64,000 nucleotides of DNA from Alistipes megaguti (GTDB lineage: Bacteria; Bacteroidota; Bacteroidia; Bacteroidales; Rikenellaceae). A program made the position numbers and the translations under genes. Positions 45,434 to 53,919 of this stretch are shown piece by piece. Where the stretch lies: assembly GCF_900604385.1 (NCBI RefSeq), contig NZ_LR027382.1:1761501-1825500 (forward strand), given 5' to 3'. Under the pieces are notes generated by a model. That model did not search any database. It saw only the letters and a program-made list of their open reading frames with translations, and was not told the DNA's origin. Within the stretch, counting starts at the first letter, position 1. Every line of letters starts with the position of its first letter.

Positions 45434-45869
45434 TTGACTCTATGAAAAGAGCTACGGCTCCCGTCAACTCTGTATAGAGCTGGTCGTAGTCCGGTGACTG
45501 GGCAAAATCGTCATCGGTGAGGTCGTAAATGGAATACACGTTATCAACCAAAGGCAGGAGGTTCTTGACAAACGCTTCCTGGTCTTCTACTGCTACCTCC
45601 AGGGGAAACTCACGGTCAACAACATCATACAGGATGCTGTACTTGGAAAAGCGGAGACCTTTTAGCAATGCTGACATGGCAAGCTCTTGTGCCGCATCGG
45701 CAAAGAGGGCATCACGCCGTGCCTGCTCATATACTTCTGCGGCATGGTCAGCACGTTCGCGGATAAAGTCCGCATCGTTGGCTTGTGGAAAACGGTTCTC
45801 TCTGAGGTGGTTCAAGAGGTACAGTCCGTAATAGGACAGCTCTGTCTGTGTCTGTTTCTTTCTGTTCAT
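45420..45869 (-). CDS. DUF1896 family protein
   Basis: A 149-residue protein of the Bacteroidetes mobile-element family DUF1896, recognised by SYYGLYLLNHLRENRFPQANDADFIRERADHAAEVYEQAR and QELAMSALLKGLRFSKYSI. It is acidic and helical, with no known activity. It is always found beside large methylase-helicase genes, and here its 3' end overlaps that gene by 14 bases. I chose the ATG at 45869; the leader upstream contains the CCACTTAATCCA motif shared with other genes of the island. Confidence 0.8.
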   Translation of the reverse strand: MNRKKQTQTELSYYGLYLLNHLRENRFPQANDADFIRERADHAAEVYEQARRDALFADAAQELAMSALLKGLRFSKYSILYDVVDREFPLEVAVEDQEAFVKNLLPLVDNVYSIYDLTDDDFAQSPDYDQLYTELTGAVALFIESNGVQ

Positions 45870-45881
45870 TTGTCTGTTGAA

Positions 45882-45893
45882 TGGATTAAGTGG
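45882..45893 (-). repeat. CCACTTAATCCA motif, copy 1
   Basis: Lies in the DUF1896 leader, 13 bases before its ATG; it pairs as an inverted repeat with the copy at 45971-45982. Confidence 0.6.
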
Positions 45894-45944
45894 TGAATAA
45901 TAAACCGTGGATGGCGGTTGGTGTTTGTGTGAAAGCAAGAAAAA

Positions 45945-45969
45945 GGCACTCGGTATCCCTCCGAGTGCC
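45945..45969 (-). terminator. Terminator of topB
   Basis: Perfect nine-base arms GGCACTCGG and CCGAGTGCC, followed on the minus strand by TTTTTC. About 80 bases past the topB stop. Confidence 0.75.
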
Positions 45970-45970
45970 G

Positions 45971-45982
45971 CCACTTAATCCA
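45971..45982 (+). repeat. CCACTTAATCCA motif, copy 2
   Basis: In the topB-DUF1896 spacer, in the context GCCGCCACTTAATCCACAG. Confidence 0.6.
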
Positions 45983-46049
45983 CAGTAAATAAAAGCATCC
46001 TAAATAAAGACACCATTTATGAACCATGTTTCGGTGGCAAAGGTACAAA

Positions 46050-48206
46050 CTATTTCTTGTATCTCTTCACATTTCCTCGCTTTTCTGCTGTTTTGCGCTC
46101 TGCAAAGACGAATTTCGTGTTGAAATTCTCGTCAAAGGCTATGGCTGCGGAGAAAGGTTTGCCTTGCTTGCTGGTGAAACCATTGAGCGTTCTGGTCTTG
46201 CCCTTGGTGAGCAAGTCGGTGATGTCGGCATCAGTGAGCAACTTTCCTGCTACCTGCTTGAACACTGGCATACCGCACTCCTTGTTGCTGCATCTTACTA
46301 CCTTTCCGAAGAACTGCATGGTACCTTGCTTGCATTTAGGACACTGGCAGCCGGAATCCCTGTGGCTGAAAAGTCTGTCGCAACCTAACAATTCCGCAGT
46401 GATTTCACGGGTATAACCTTCGATACTATGGGTGAACCCGTCTGCACTTGCTTCACCTCGTTCAATCTTGGCAAGTTCCGCCTCCCATTTGCCCGTCATC
46501 TCCACATTGGCAATCGCCATGTTCTTCACCACGGAATGCAGGGCGAGTCCTTTTTCCGTCGGCATAAGTTTCTTCTGCTGGCGCACCATATACTCTCGTT
46601 TGAGCAGGGTCTCGATGATGGCGGCACGTGTAGCTGGTGTACCTATACCGCTGTCCTTCATTGCCTGGCGCATCGTATCATCTTCTATCTCTTTGCCTGC
46701 GGTCTCCATAGCAGCAAGCAATGTGGATTCCGTATGCAAAGGCTTCGGTTTGGTCTTGCCCTCCGTGATGGTGCAGCCAGAAAGAGTGATATGCTGTCCT
46801 TCTTGCCAGTTGGGAATGACTTGATCCTTGACCTCATTGTCTGTTGCGTCTGCATCCTTGTCCTGCCTGTTGTTCTTTTCCTTGAGCGACAACGCTCGCC
46901 AGCCAGTCTGTCGGATGATGGAGCCACTGATGCCAAACTCAACTTCATGATCCACTTGCGCCGATACTGATGTGATGTCCTTGATGCAGTCTGCTGAGAA
47001 CGCTTCAATCATCCGGCACAATATCATGTTATAAACGGTTTTCTCGTCCTTGAAAAGACCAATGGCTGCATTTTCTGTGATGAGCAGGGCATGGTGGTCG
47101 GTCACCTTGGCGGCATTCACGCTGTTCTTGCTGTAGTCCTCACTGCCAGGCAAGAGTTTCACTTTCTCTCCATATTCCGAATGATTCTCCAGATTCTTGA
47201 AGAGTTTGGGAAGGGTGGCAAATACATCATCCGAGATATAGCGGCTTGATGTTCTTGGATAGGTGATGAACTTTGCCTCGTAGAGTTTCTGGGCGATGGA
47301 GAGTGTATGCTCTGCCGTGAAGCCATGCTGGGAGTTGGCTTCTTTCTGCAAGGTGGTGAGGTCGTAAAGGAGCGGTGCCTTCTCCACCTTTCGCTTGGTT
47401 GCGACCTTTGTGATGATGGCAGAACCTGTTTCTTTCACCTTATTATATATATCGCTTGCGGTAGCTTTGTCTGTCCAGCGGTTGACTGATGTGAACTTCA
47501 GTATATTGCCACTGTCTGCATCAACCACACCGAAGTGTACCTGCCAGAACGGTTTTGACTCGAAACGCTTGTGTTCCCAATAGCGTTCGCACACCATGCC
47601 AAGGGTCGGAGTCTGCACACGACCTACGGAATAGGTGCCACGTCCTGCGGCTATCGTCAGGGCTTGTGTGCCGTTGATGCCGACGAGCCAGTCTGCCTCA
47701 CTTCGTGCCTTGGCTGCATGATAGAGATTGTCATACTCCTTGCCATCCTTGAGGTTCAGAAGTCCCTCACGGATGGCGGTGTCCGTAAGCGAACTGATCC
47801 AGAGACGGTCGAAAGGTTTCCTGCAACCGAGATACGCATAGAGGTATCGGAAAATCAACTCTCCCTCACGTCCGGCATCGGTTGCTACGATAATGCGCTC
47901 ACTGCAGTCAAACAGCTTGCCGATTATCTTAATCTGGGCAAGCACACCTGCATCTGGTTTGTAGCCGTTCTCTGTCTTGACTTGTCGGGGAACAAGAACG
48001 AATGGGTCGGGAATCACAGGCAGATTCTCTGCATGAAATCCCTTCATACCGTAGGTTTCCGGCATGGCTGGCTGCACTAAATGTCCGAATGCCCATGTCA
48101 CATAATAGCCATTGCCCTGCATATAGCCTTCCTCACGCTTGTCAGCTCCTACAATGTGGGCGATTTCCTTGGCTACGCTTGGTTTCTCTGCGATGATTGT
48201 CTTCAT
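46050..48206 (-). CDS. topB: DNA topoisomerase III (type IA)
   Basis: A 718-residue type IA topoisomerase. The TOPRIM domain starts at the N-terminus (MKTIIAEKPSVAKEIA, with Glu7) and has the DxD-type motif in VATDAGREGELIFRY. The catalytic tyrosine is in FITYPRTSSRYI (near residue 325). The C-terminus has a zinc-ribbon-like segment (CQCPKCKQGTMQFF, CSNKECGMPVF). TopB genes of this kind are standard cargo of Bacteroidetes conjugative elements. I chose the ATG at 48206, which gives the conserved N-terminus; nine codons upstream are also open. Confidence 0.93.
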   Translation of the reverse strand: MKTIIAEKPSVAKEIAHIVGADKREEGYMQGNGYYVTWAFGHLVQPAMPETYGMKGFHAENLPVIPDPFVLVPRQVKTENGYKPDAGVLAQIKIIGKLFDCSERIIVATDAGREGELIFRYLYAYLGCRKPFDRLWISSLTDTAIREGLLNLKDGKEYDNLYHAAKARSEADWLVGINGTQALTIAAGRGTYSVGRVQTPTLGMVCERYWEHKRFESKPFWQVHFGVVDADSGNILKFTSVNRWTDKATASDIYNKVKETGSAIITKVATKRKVEKAPLLYDLTTLQKEANSQHGFTAEHTLSIAQKLYEAKFITYPRTSSRYISDDVFATLPKLFKNLENHSEYGEKVKLLPGSEDYSKNSVNAAKVTDHHALLITENAAIGLFKDEKTVYNMILCRMIEAFSADCIKDITSVSAQVDHEVEFGISGSIIRQTGWRALSLKEKNNRQDKDADATDNEVKDQVIPNWQEGQHITLSGCTITEGKTKPKPLHTESTLLAAMETAGKEIEDDTMRQAMKDSGIGTPATRAAIIETLLKREYMVRQQKKLMPTEKGLALHSVVKNMAIANVEMTGKWEAELAKIERGEASADGFTHSIEGYTREITAELLGCDRLFSHRDSGCQCPKCKQGTMQFFGKVVRCSNKECGMPVFKQVAGKLLTDADITDLLTKGKTRTLNGFTSKQGKPFSAAIAFDENFNTKFVFAERKTAEKRGNVKRYKK

Positions 48207-48223
48207 TGTCTGTTGTTTTTGTG

Positions 48224-48259
48224 ACATCCGCAACCGTGGGATAGACGGTCGCAGATGTC
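48224..48259 (-). other. Hairpin in the topB leader
   Basis: Arms GACATCCGCAACCGT and ACGGTCGCAGATGTC pair at 13 of 15 positions, 18 bases before the topB ATG. It could affect translation. Confidence 0.4.
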
Positions 48260-48286
48260 GGTTGTTATGATGGATGATTAACTCTG

Positions 48287-48298
48287 TGGATCAAGTGG
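48287..48298 (-). repeat. CCACTTAATCCA-like motif, copy 3 (one mismatch)
   Basis: Reads CCACTTGATCCA on the minus strand in the context GCCGCCACTTGATCCACAG, in the topB leader. Confidence 0.55.
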
Positions 48299-48304
48299 CG
48301 GCAA

Positions 48305-49963
48305 CTACATCTTCACGCTTCTTGCCTTTCTCTTTGGCTTCTGTCCCTCGGCGTTCTGTTCCTTCTGCTGCTTTTCGTTCTTTGGCGCAGACTGTCCCGG
48401 ACTCAGCGGATCCTTGGTGTGCTTGGTCGCCTCATGGGTCTTGCCCTGCTCGTTGACGGCGACTTGTACCTTGTTCTCATTGGTCGGAATCTGTTCCTTT
48501 GCCTGTTTGAGGTCTGGATTGTTGCGGTAGGAACGTGGCTGCATCTTGTCGAAATCGAACTTCACGTAGGCGGTATAGGTACCGCTGCCGTTCTTGTTGG
48601 GCACTTCCTTGATCTCGATGGTCTTGCCTGCCACATAGTCGTCCTTCTGCTGCTCGGTCAGTTCCTTCTTGAAATAGGTGTTGAGTCGGCGGATGGTCCC
48701 GTCCTCATTGAGCCAGTGGTTGGGATCTTGCTGCTTCTTCTGACCGCCCGCATCACCTTCTGCCTTCTGCTCCTGCTTGTCAGCGGTTTGCTTCTTGTCT
48801 CCATTCTGTTTCTGACCTTGCGCCTGTCTTGTGCTGCCAGGCACAAACTCCACGCCACGCTGTTCCACATTCACCTGCAGCAGCGGTGTGAACTTGCGCC
48901 CGTTGGCAAGCTCAATCTCCTTACGAAGCGGAATACCTGAGTAGAGCACTCTCTTGTCGTCCTTGGTAATAGGTGTCTTGCCGATGGTATCGGGTATGCG
49001 CACCTTGTTGGTAGGGATGTCAACAATCTCATTGGTGAGACGGTCGATACTGATGAAATGAGGACGCAGCTCACCTGTATTCTTGTCGGGGAAATCCACA
49101 ACCTTTCCGAGGTTACCGTTCTGCAACAGGTTCTTCTTGTCCTCTGGAGTGAAGGTATAGCCTTTGTAAGCGATATCGAGTTTTGGCTCGTTGCGCACGA
49201 AATGCGGCACGAGTTGCAACTGGTCGTTATCGTCCTTGCGGAATGACAGACGGGCCTGTATCTCTATCTGTTCACCGCCGAAGGTCGGCTTCACAACCAC
49301 AAGCCCCGTCTTGCCGTAGTTGAGCAGGGCTTTCATATCCTTCTCATTCATACTGTTGAAGTCTATGCCATATTTGGCACCAAGTTCCTGCAGATTCACA
49401 TCGTTACCACTGATGAGATTCTGCTTTACACCCGGAGCGGTCTGTGCCTGCTGTTCGGTTGCGGTCTGTTCTGGTTTCTGTTCCATGTCGTTCTCTTTTT
49501 CGTTGGTTTGTTCAGATGATACATTCTCTTTTTCTGTGTTAGCTTGCGTCTTGGACGCATCGTCCGATGATGCGGTTTCTTTCGCCTGACCTTCCGATTG
49601 ATTTGCCTCTTTCTCATAATTGGAGGTGTCAACCTTGTGGGCGGAAAGAATCTCCTTGTTAGCCTCCGGATCTTTCAGCAACTCCTTCATCACGCCAATC
49701 AGGTTTTCCACCTGGTCTGCCGCTATGCGGTAGAATCCGAATCGGCTTGGCTCCTTGCACTGGCGGAAGAAGTTTCTAAAGAAACTGTCCATCAGGTCAC
49801 TGTTGCGGTCAAAACGCAGGAAGTCGGGCGTGTTCTCCGCCTTGGCGGGCGCTCGCTTCGGGGTGCCGTCTCTGCTGAGTCCGGCGACGACGCTGATCTC
49901 GCCCGTCTTCTCGTCACGGACTACCAGCACGTCCTGTTCATCACTCTTTTTCTTTTGTACCAT
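48305..49963 (-). CDS. DUF4099/DUF3945 mobile-element protein
   Basis: A 552-residue protein. The N-terminal region (DVLVVRDEKTGEISVVAGL, about residues 10-90) and the central repeats (GNDVNLQELGAKYGIDFNSMNEKD, then YKGYTFTPEDKKNLLQNGNLGKVV, then YFKKELTEQQKDDYVAGKTIEI) correspond to the DUF4099 and DUF3945 modules found in Bacteroides conjugative elements. Long Gln/Lys/Glu-rich disordered segments separate them. No enzymatic motif is visible. It lies directly upstream of topB in the same direction, so it may work with the topoisomerase or methylase during transfer. Confidence 0.8.
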   Translation of the reverse strand: MVQKKKSDEQDVLVVRDEKTGEISVVAGLSRDGTPKRAPAKAENTPDFLRFDRNSDLMDSFFRNFFRQCKEPSRFGFYRIAADQVENLIGVMKELLKDPEANKEILSAHKVDTSNYEKEANQSEGQAKETASSDDASKTQANTEKENVSSEQTNEKENDMEQKPEQTATEQQAQTAPGVKQNLISGNDVNLQELGAKYGIDFNSMNEKDMKALLNYGKTGLVVVKPTFGGEQIEIQARLSFRKDDNDQLQLVPHFVRNEPKLDIAYKGYTFTPEDKKNLLQNGNLGKVVDFPDKNTGELRPHFISIDRLTNEIVDIPTNKVRIPDTIGKTPITKDDKRVLYSGIPLRKEIELANGRKFTPLLQVNVEQRGVEFVPGSTRQAQGQKQNGDKKQTADKQEQKAEGDAGGQKKQQDPNHWLNEDGTIRRLNTYFKKELTEQQKDDYVAGKTIEIKEVPNKNGSGTYTAYVKFDFDKMQPRSYRNNPDLKQAKEQIPTNENKVQVAVNEQGKTHEATKHTKDPLSPGQSAPKNEKQQKEQNAEGQKPKRKARSVKM

Positions 49964-49994
49964 AATTGTAAATTTTTAATGGTGAATACTGTTG

Positions 49995-50354
49995 TTATTT
50001 GAATTTCTGATGAATGCGAGTCAAGTAATGCTCCACATTCTCTTTCTTGAATTCTTTTACATTATTCTCTACAAACTGCATCACATCCTCTTCCGTGTAG
50101 TATGTTTTCTGCCCCAAACGCTTGTAGGGAAGCACTCCCAGACTGCGATAGCGTTGAAGGGAACGAGGGGAGATTTGAAATAAGAGGCAGAGATCTTGGT
50201 TGTCAAGCAATTTTTCATTGATGGCAGAACTTCCTTTTTGCTCCGTCTCTCGTTCGTGTCTCAACATCAGCATGTCGTAGATGCCGTCTATCTTTTTGTG
50301 TAGGTCATGGAGATATAACTCCAGTTTTCTCAATGTTCCATCTTCCATGCTCAT
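49995..50354 (-). CDS. HTH_17/excisionase-like protein
   Basis: A 119-residue protein: an N-terminal helix pair (TLRKLELYLHDLHKKIDGIYDML) then a MerR/excisionase-type winged helix (LLDNQDLCLLFQISPRSLQRYRSLGVLPYKRLGQKTYYTEEDVMQFVE). Proteins of this kind assist excision or regulate transfer genes in Bacteroides elements. It follows another HTH gene with a 4-base overlap. Confidence 0.8.
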   Translation of the reverse strand: MSMEDGTLRKLELYLHDLHKKIDGIYDMLMLRHERETEQKGSSAINEKLLDNQDLCLLFQISPRSLQRYRSLGVLPYKRLGQKTYYTEEDVMQFVENNVKEFKKENVEHYLTRIHQKFK

Positions 50355-50650
50355 GTTTCCTTTGTTATTGTTCGTTCCTCAACCATTCTTTCAATGGCTT
50401 CAACTTGGTATCGGCATTGATTGCCAATTTTAATAAAATCAATGCGGTTCTCTGAGCGCATTCGCTGCAAGGTGCGCTTGCTCACACCAAGCATCTTAGC
50501 TGCATCGTCATTGGTCAACATCGGCTTCAATCCCTTACCCGTCAAGTTCTCTTGAAATGCCATTTTTACCAATTGCACGTACTGGACTATTTCTGTCAAC
50601 TGTTCTGTCAGCTTTTTGAAGGCTGCACTTTCCATTGTTATTACTTCCAT
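50351..50650 (-). CDS. HTH_17/excisionase-like protein
   Basis: A 99-residue protein with an N-terminal helix (TEQLTEIVQYVQLVKMAF) and a winged-helix domain (LTNDDAAKMLGVSKRTLQRMRSENRIDFIKIGNQCRYQVEAIERMV). The MEVITME start resembles that of the divergent HTH gene at 50892 (MEVVTME), so the two are probable paralogues. The frame is open 18 codons further upstream, but that part is not alike. It is coupled to the next HTH gene by an overlap. Confidence 0.78.
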   Translation of the reverse strand: MEVITMESAAFKKLTEQLTEIVQYVQLVKMAFQENLTGKGLKPMLTNDDAAKMLGVSKRTLQRMRSENRIDFIKIGNQCRYQVEAIERMVEERTITKET

Positions 50651-50701
50651 TCTAATTCCGTTTGAAATGTTATATAATTCGTTGTTTTTATTTCTCGGCG
50701 G

Positions 50702-50709
50702 CAAAATTA
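50702..50709 (-). promoter_or_regulatory. -7 box of the leftward HTH genes
   Basis: TAATTTTG on the minus strand matches TAnnTTTG, 52 bases before the ATG at 50650. Confidence 0.4.
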
Positions 50710-50827
50710 ACCATTTGCGAAATACCCGTTTAACAACTCATTAATGACCCACGTATAATTTTCTTGATTTTTCTTGCCAAGCGGTCGGCAAACCCCAGAA
50801 AAGCACTGCCACAGTTATTCATTTTCA

Positions 50828-50857
50828 TTGTTTTTCAACATACACACATTAACTTTG
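50828..50857 (+). promoter_or_regulatory. Promoter of the rightward HTH genes
   Basis: TTG (50828-50830), 19 bases, TAACTTTG (50850-50857), a good consensus, 35 bases before the ATG at 50892. Confidence 0.55.
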
Positions 50858-50891
50858 CATCCGAATTTGTTGAACCAATAAAACAGAGAAT

Positions 50892-51179
50892 ATGGAAGTA
50901 GTAACAATGGAAAAGAAGGCATTCGACTTGATGATGGCAAGATACGATGCCCTGGTAAAGAAAGTGGAGTTGTTGAAGCATAAGGCTAACGGCAAGCGTC
51001 TGAACAAATGGCTTACAGGTCATGAGGTCTGCCAGCAACTTCGCATCAGCCAGCGCACCTTACAAAAACTTCGTGACCGCCGTTTCCTAGGACATACCCA
51101 GATAGGTCGCCAATTCTATTACTGCCCCGAAGAGGTCAAAGCCATCGTTCCGCTTATCGCCAGAATCAAATCGGTATAG
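50892..51179 (+). CDS. HTH_17/excisionase-like protein
   Basis: A 95-residue protein: N-terminal helix (FDLMMARYDALVKKVELLKHK) and winged helix (LTGHEVCQQLRISQRTLQKLRDRRFLGHTQIGRQFYYCPEEVKAIV). It is divergent from the 50351-50650 gene and probably its paralogue. It is the first of two rightward HTH genes. Confidence 0.8.
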   Translation: MEVVTMEKKAFDLMMARYDALVKKVELLKHKANGKRLNKWLTGHEVCQQLRISQRTLQKLRDRRFLGHTQIGRQFYYCPEEVKAIVPLIARIKSV

Positions 51180-51249
51180 CATAAAACCAAACTCGCCCAA
51201 GGCAAGGCTGAAAACTTTACCCTGGGCGAGCCAACACATTTTATATTCA

Positions 51250-51261
51250 CCACTTAATCCA
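51250..51261 (+). repeat. CCACTTAATCCA motif, copy 4
   Basis: 11 bases before the ATG at 51273, in the context TATTCACCACTTAATCC, which closely matches the DUF1896 leader. Confidence 0.6.
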
Positions 51262-51272
51262 AATTGTAAACA

Positions 51273-51608
51273 ATGAACATGAACCAACTTCTTACGCATG
51301 AGAGCAAGTCGATAGACACCGCCATGCAATCCTTGAAGAAAGCCAACAATTGGCTATCCTCATTCATCGAGTCCTACAGCCCACCTTTGGACGGGGAGCG
51401 ATACCTCACCGACAAGGAACTCTCCGAGCTCCTGAAGCTTAGTCGCCGCACCTTGCAGGAATATCGCAAGCAAGGCATCTTGCCCTACATTATATTATGT
51501 GGCAAAACCCTCTATCCGGAATCCGAGATACAAGCACTTCTCACTGGTAATTACCGCAAGCCGATAATCGACGGCACTGTTTCACAAGAGAAGGGTACTG
51601 CTTCATAA
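51273..51608 (+). CDS. HTH_17/excisionase-like protein
   Basis: A 111-residue protein with an N-terminal helix (TAMQSLKKANNWLSSFIESY) and winged helix (LTDKELSELLKLSRRTLQEYRKQGILPYIILCGKTLYPESEIQALL). It is second in the rightward HTH pair, 93 bases after the first, and has the shared CCACTTAATCCA leader. Confidence 0.78.
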   Translation: MNMNQLLTHESKSIDTAMQSLKKANNWLSSFIESYSPPLDGERYLTDKELSELLKLSRRTLQEYRKQGILPYIILCGKTLYPESEIQALLTGNYRKPIIDGTVSQEKGTAS

Positions 51609-51622
51609 TAGCGAAACAAAAA

Positions 51623-51669
51623 ATAGCGTACAGGGTACAACGACAAAAATCGTTCCTCCTGTACGCTAT
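51623..51669. terminator. Bidirectional hairpin after the rightward HTH genes
   Basis: Arms ATAGCGTACAGG and CCTGTACGCTAT with an inner ACGA/TCGT stem; it lies between convergent genes. Confidence 0.7.
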
Positions 51670-51706
51670 ATAAAGGTGTAGGAATCTTATTAAAAGATGA
51701 GAAATT

Positions 51707-52102
51707 CTAACTTGCACCTCTTGGCATCGTTCCGTTCATCACAATAATCATCGGATACTCGTGTTTTACTTGCTCTGCTTGGCAATCCTTGCGGTTCACT
51801 ACCTTACTGATAAACCATTGTCTGAACAACAAGGCTTGGTATGTATCCATTTGAAGTGCTATGGCGATAATCACTTCCATATCATAGACATGCGCAGAAT
51901 ATCCATTTTCAAGTTTGATGTATTGAGAATGCTGGAAATCTTTCAGCACACTTTGTTTCCAAATGCGCTTGATGGTATTCTTCACTGCTGTCCCTGTTAC
52001 ATTCAACAGTTCGGCAATCTCCCAAACTGTCATCCACACCTCACCATGATGTGGGGCGTAGATGACCATATCTTCTTGTATTGTTATCACTTGTCGTTTC
52101 AT
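51707..52102 (-). CDS. RhuM-like HTH protein linked to integrase 1
   Basis: A 131-residue protein with an HTH-like segment (TVWEIAELLNVTGTAVKNTIKRIW) and the phrase VYDMEVIIAIALQMDTYQALLFRQW, which resembles RhuM-family proteins (FYNLDxIIxVGYRV...FRxW), but it is much shorter than RhuM. Its start overlaps the integrase stop by 4 bases (ATGA), so it is co-translated with the recombinase; it may regulate excision. The assignment is modest. Confidence 0.55.
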   Translation of the reverse strand: MKRQVITIQEDMVIYAPHHGEVWMTVWEIAELLNVTGTAVKNTIKRIWKQSVLKDFQHSQYIKLENGYSAHVYDMEVIIAIALQMDTYQALLFRQWFISKVVNRKDCQAEQVKHEYPMIIVMNGTMPRGAS

Positions 52103-53370
52103 ACTCTGCCATTTATAGTGTTAGTATTATCGTTGCAAACATTTCCAAACGTGAATTCCTCAATGTTATTAATCTGCTGAGACAACTTTTCCACGTCTTT
52201 GCTCAATTTCTCCTTGGTAATCTTGGCATACACTTGGGTTGTCTTTATGTTCTTGTGACCAAGCATTGAACTCACGGTTTCTATTGGAACTCCGTTGGAG
52301 AGGCAAACCGAGGTTGCGAACGAATGACGGGAGACATGCCAGGACAGCGGCTTGGTGATACCACATTTCTTTCCCAGTCTTTTGAGCGAATCCATACAAC
52401 TTTGGTAGTTGGGTACTGGAAACACCCTGCCGTCTTCACACAATCCACGGTATTTTTCCATAATTTGCTTGGGATAGTCAAGCAACTTGATGTTGGCTTC
52501 CGTTCCAGTCTTCTGTCGATGGATAACGATCCATTCACCTTCATCGAAAAATTCCTTGATGTTCTCTTCCTTCAAGTTGTACAGATCAATGAAAGCGAGA
52601 CCTGTAAAACAACAGAACAGGAACAAGTCACGCACCATACTCATCTTCTTTCTTGTGATAGGTGTCTCCATCAACAGGTGAATCTCTTCTTTGCTCAGAA
52701 ATTCTCTTGTGGTCTCTTCTTCCTTGTACTCATATCGTCTGAATGGGTCTTTTACGAGCCATTCATTATCTATGGCACGGAATACCATTGCACGGAGATT
52801 GCGGACAAACACCATCGCAGAGTTTATCTTCAAGTGCTTGTCGGTTCTGAGAAAAGTCTCGTAGTCTGTGATAAAAGGCAGCGATAACTCTTTCAGAGCA
52901 ATATCCTTCACATGGTAATGCGTCTGCAAGAACTCGCCAACATAGGCACACCCGATTCTATACTTCGTGTATGTACTCAAAGATTTCATGCCAGCCTTAT
53001 ATTGCTTTTCCATTTCATCACGGCTTTGAGAATAGACTTTCATCAGTGTATGGCAACGATACTCCAAGCCAAGAAAGGCGTTCTTCACCTTGTCGGCAGT
53101 GACGAAGTTGTCCCTGTCCATAATCTCCTGATAATGCTTACTGATATTCACACGCATCTTGTCCAATTTGCGGTTCACTTCCAAAGCCTGCATACTCTTA
53201 CCTATCATGCGTCCGCCCTTGGTATCCCACAAATCTGGATTGGCAGTTGTCTTGCAACTGAACTGCGCCTGTGTTCCGTCCACTGTGATACGTCCCATAA
53301 CTGGAACAGTACCATCTTTCTTTACTACCTGTCTTTTGAGGTAGAAGATAATTGAAAATGTACTCTTCAT
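52099..53370 (-). CDS. Tyrosine recombinase (integrase 1)
   Basis: A 423-residue integrase of the Bacteroides conjugative-transposon type. An N-terminal arm-binding domain (KSTFSIIFYLKRQVVKKDGTVPVMGRI) and a SAM-like core-binding domain precede the catalytic domain. The active-site Lys is in HRQKTGTEA, HxxR in WHVSRHSFAT, the H/W position in MLGHKN and the nucleophile Tyr in TTQVYAKI. The first catalytic Arg position reads FTGLAFIDLYNL, without Arg, as in IntDOT-like enzymes. I chose the ATG at 53370; a TTG lies 8 codons upstream. Confidence 0.9.
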   Translation of the reverse strand: MKSTFSIIFYLKRQVVKKDGTVPVMGRITVDGTQAQFSCKTTANPDLWDTKGGRMIGKSMQALEVNRKLDKMRVNISKHYQEIMDRDNFVTADKVKNAFLGLEYRCHTLMKVYSQSRDEMEKQYKAGMKSLSTYTKYRIGCAYVGEFLQTHYHVKDIALKELSLPFITDYETFLRTDKHLKINSAMVFVRNLRAMVFRAIDNEWLVKDPFRRYEYKEEETTREFLSKEEIHLLMETPITRKKMSMVRDLFLFCCFTGLAFIDLYNLKEENIKEFFDEGEWIVIHRQKTGTEANIKLLDYPKQIMEKYRGLCEDGRVFPVPNYQSCMDSLKRLGKKCGITKPLSWHVSRHSFATSVCLSNGVPIETVSSMLGHKNIKTTQVYAKITKEKLSKDVEKLSQQINNIEEFTFGNVCNDNTNTINGRV

Positions 53371-53919
53371 AACGTCATTCTTTTTTGCGTTCAAAATTAA
53401 TACATGAAGAGTCTTTTCTTGCTACGCATTTCACGGCAGAACACGGCAAAATTGGTTCGTAACCAAAAAACTTACGTTGCTCATCAGTAACTCACTATAA
53501 ATCAGAGTATTCAAATTCAATTCGTAACCTTCCTCATTCTTCCGAACCTCAACATTCCCCATTTGAGGTATAGGTTACGGATAGGTAACGTTCCTCTGTC
53601 TCATCTTGTCGTATTCCCGTCTTCGTCTGTCCTCGCCACTTTTAACCAAAATGAGGAAAGTAGCTGATAACCAGTAAACTTTCCTCATTCTTCTCTCAAA
53701 CACTTTTTATATGTACTTTCAGAACCCTGAAAACCTCGGATTCCGACTTTACGTCAACATAAATTCCATATTCGCAAGTTGCAGATTTTGCAGCAGATCG
53801 TAACGTGTAGATTGTGAGAAATATAGCTATCTTACTATGTATTAGTACGTTTTGTTCTGGAACATAAGAAAATACCCCTGCCGTCATAAGACAGCAAGGG
53901 TATTCGTCTCTGTAAAGCG
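53371..53919. other. 549-bp non-coding region upstream of integrase 1, attachment-site candidate
   Basis: No gene is seen. Direct repeats TTCCTCATTCTTC occur at 53530-53542 and 53681-53693. A perfect 12-bp inverted repeat AATGAGGAAAGT / ACTTTCCTCATT is at 53650-53661 and 53678-53689. GTAACC/GGTTAC occurs several times. Such clustered repeats next to an integrase look like arm-type binding sites of an attachment region. A terminator lies at 53871-53904. Confidence 0.5.
53871..53904 (-). terminator. Terminator of the DUF3871 gene
   Basis: Arms AATACCCCTGC and GCAAGGGTATT pair around GTC/GAC; on the minus strand TTTTCTTATG follows. Confidence 0.7.
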
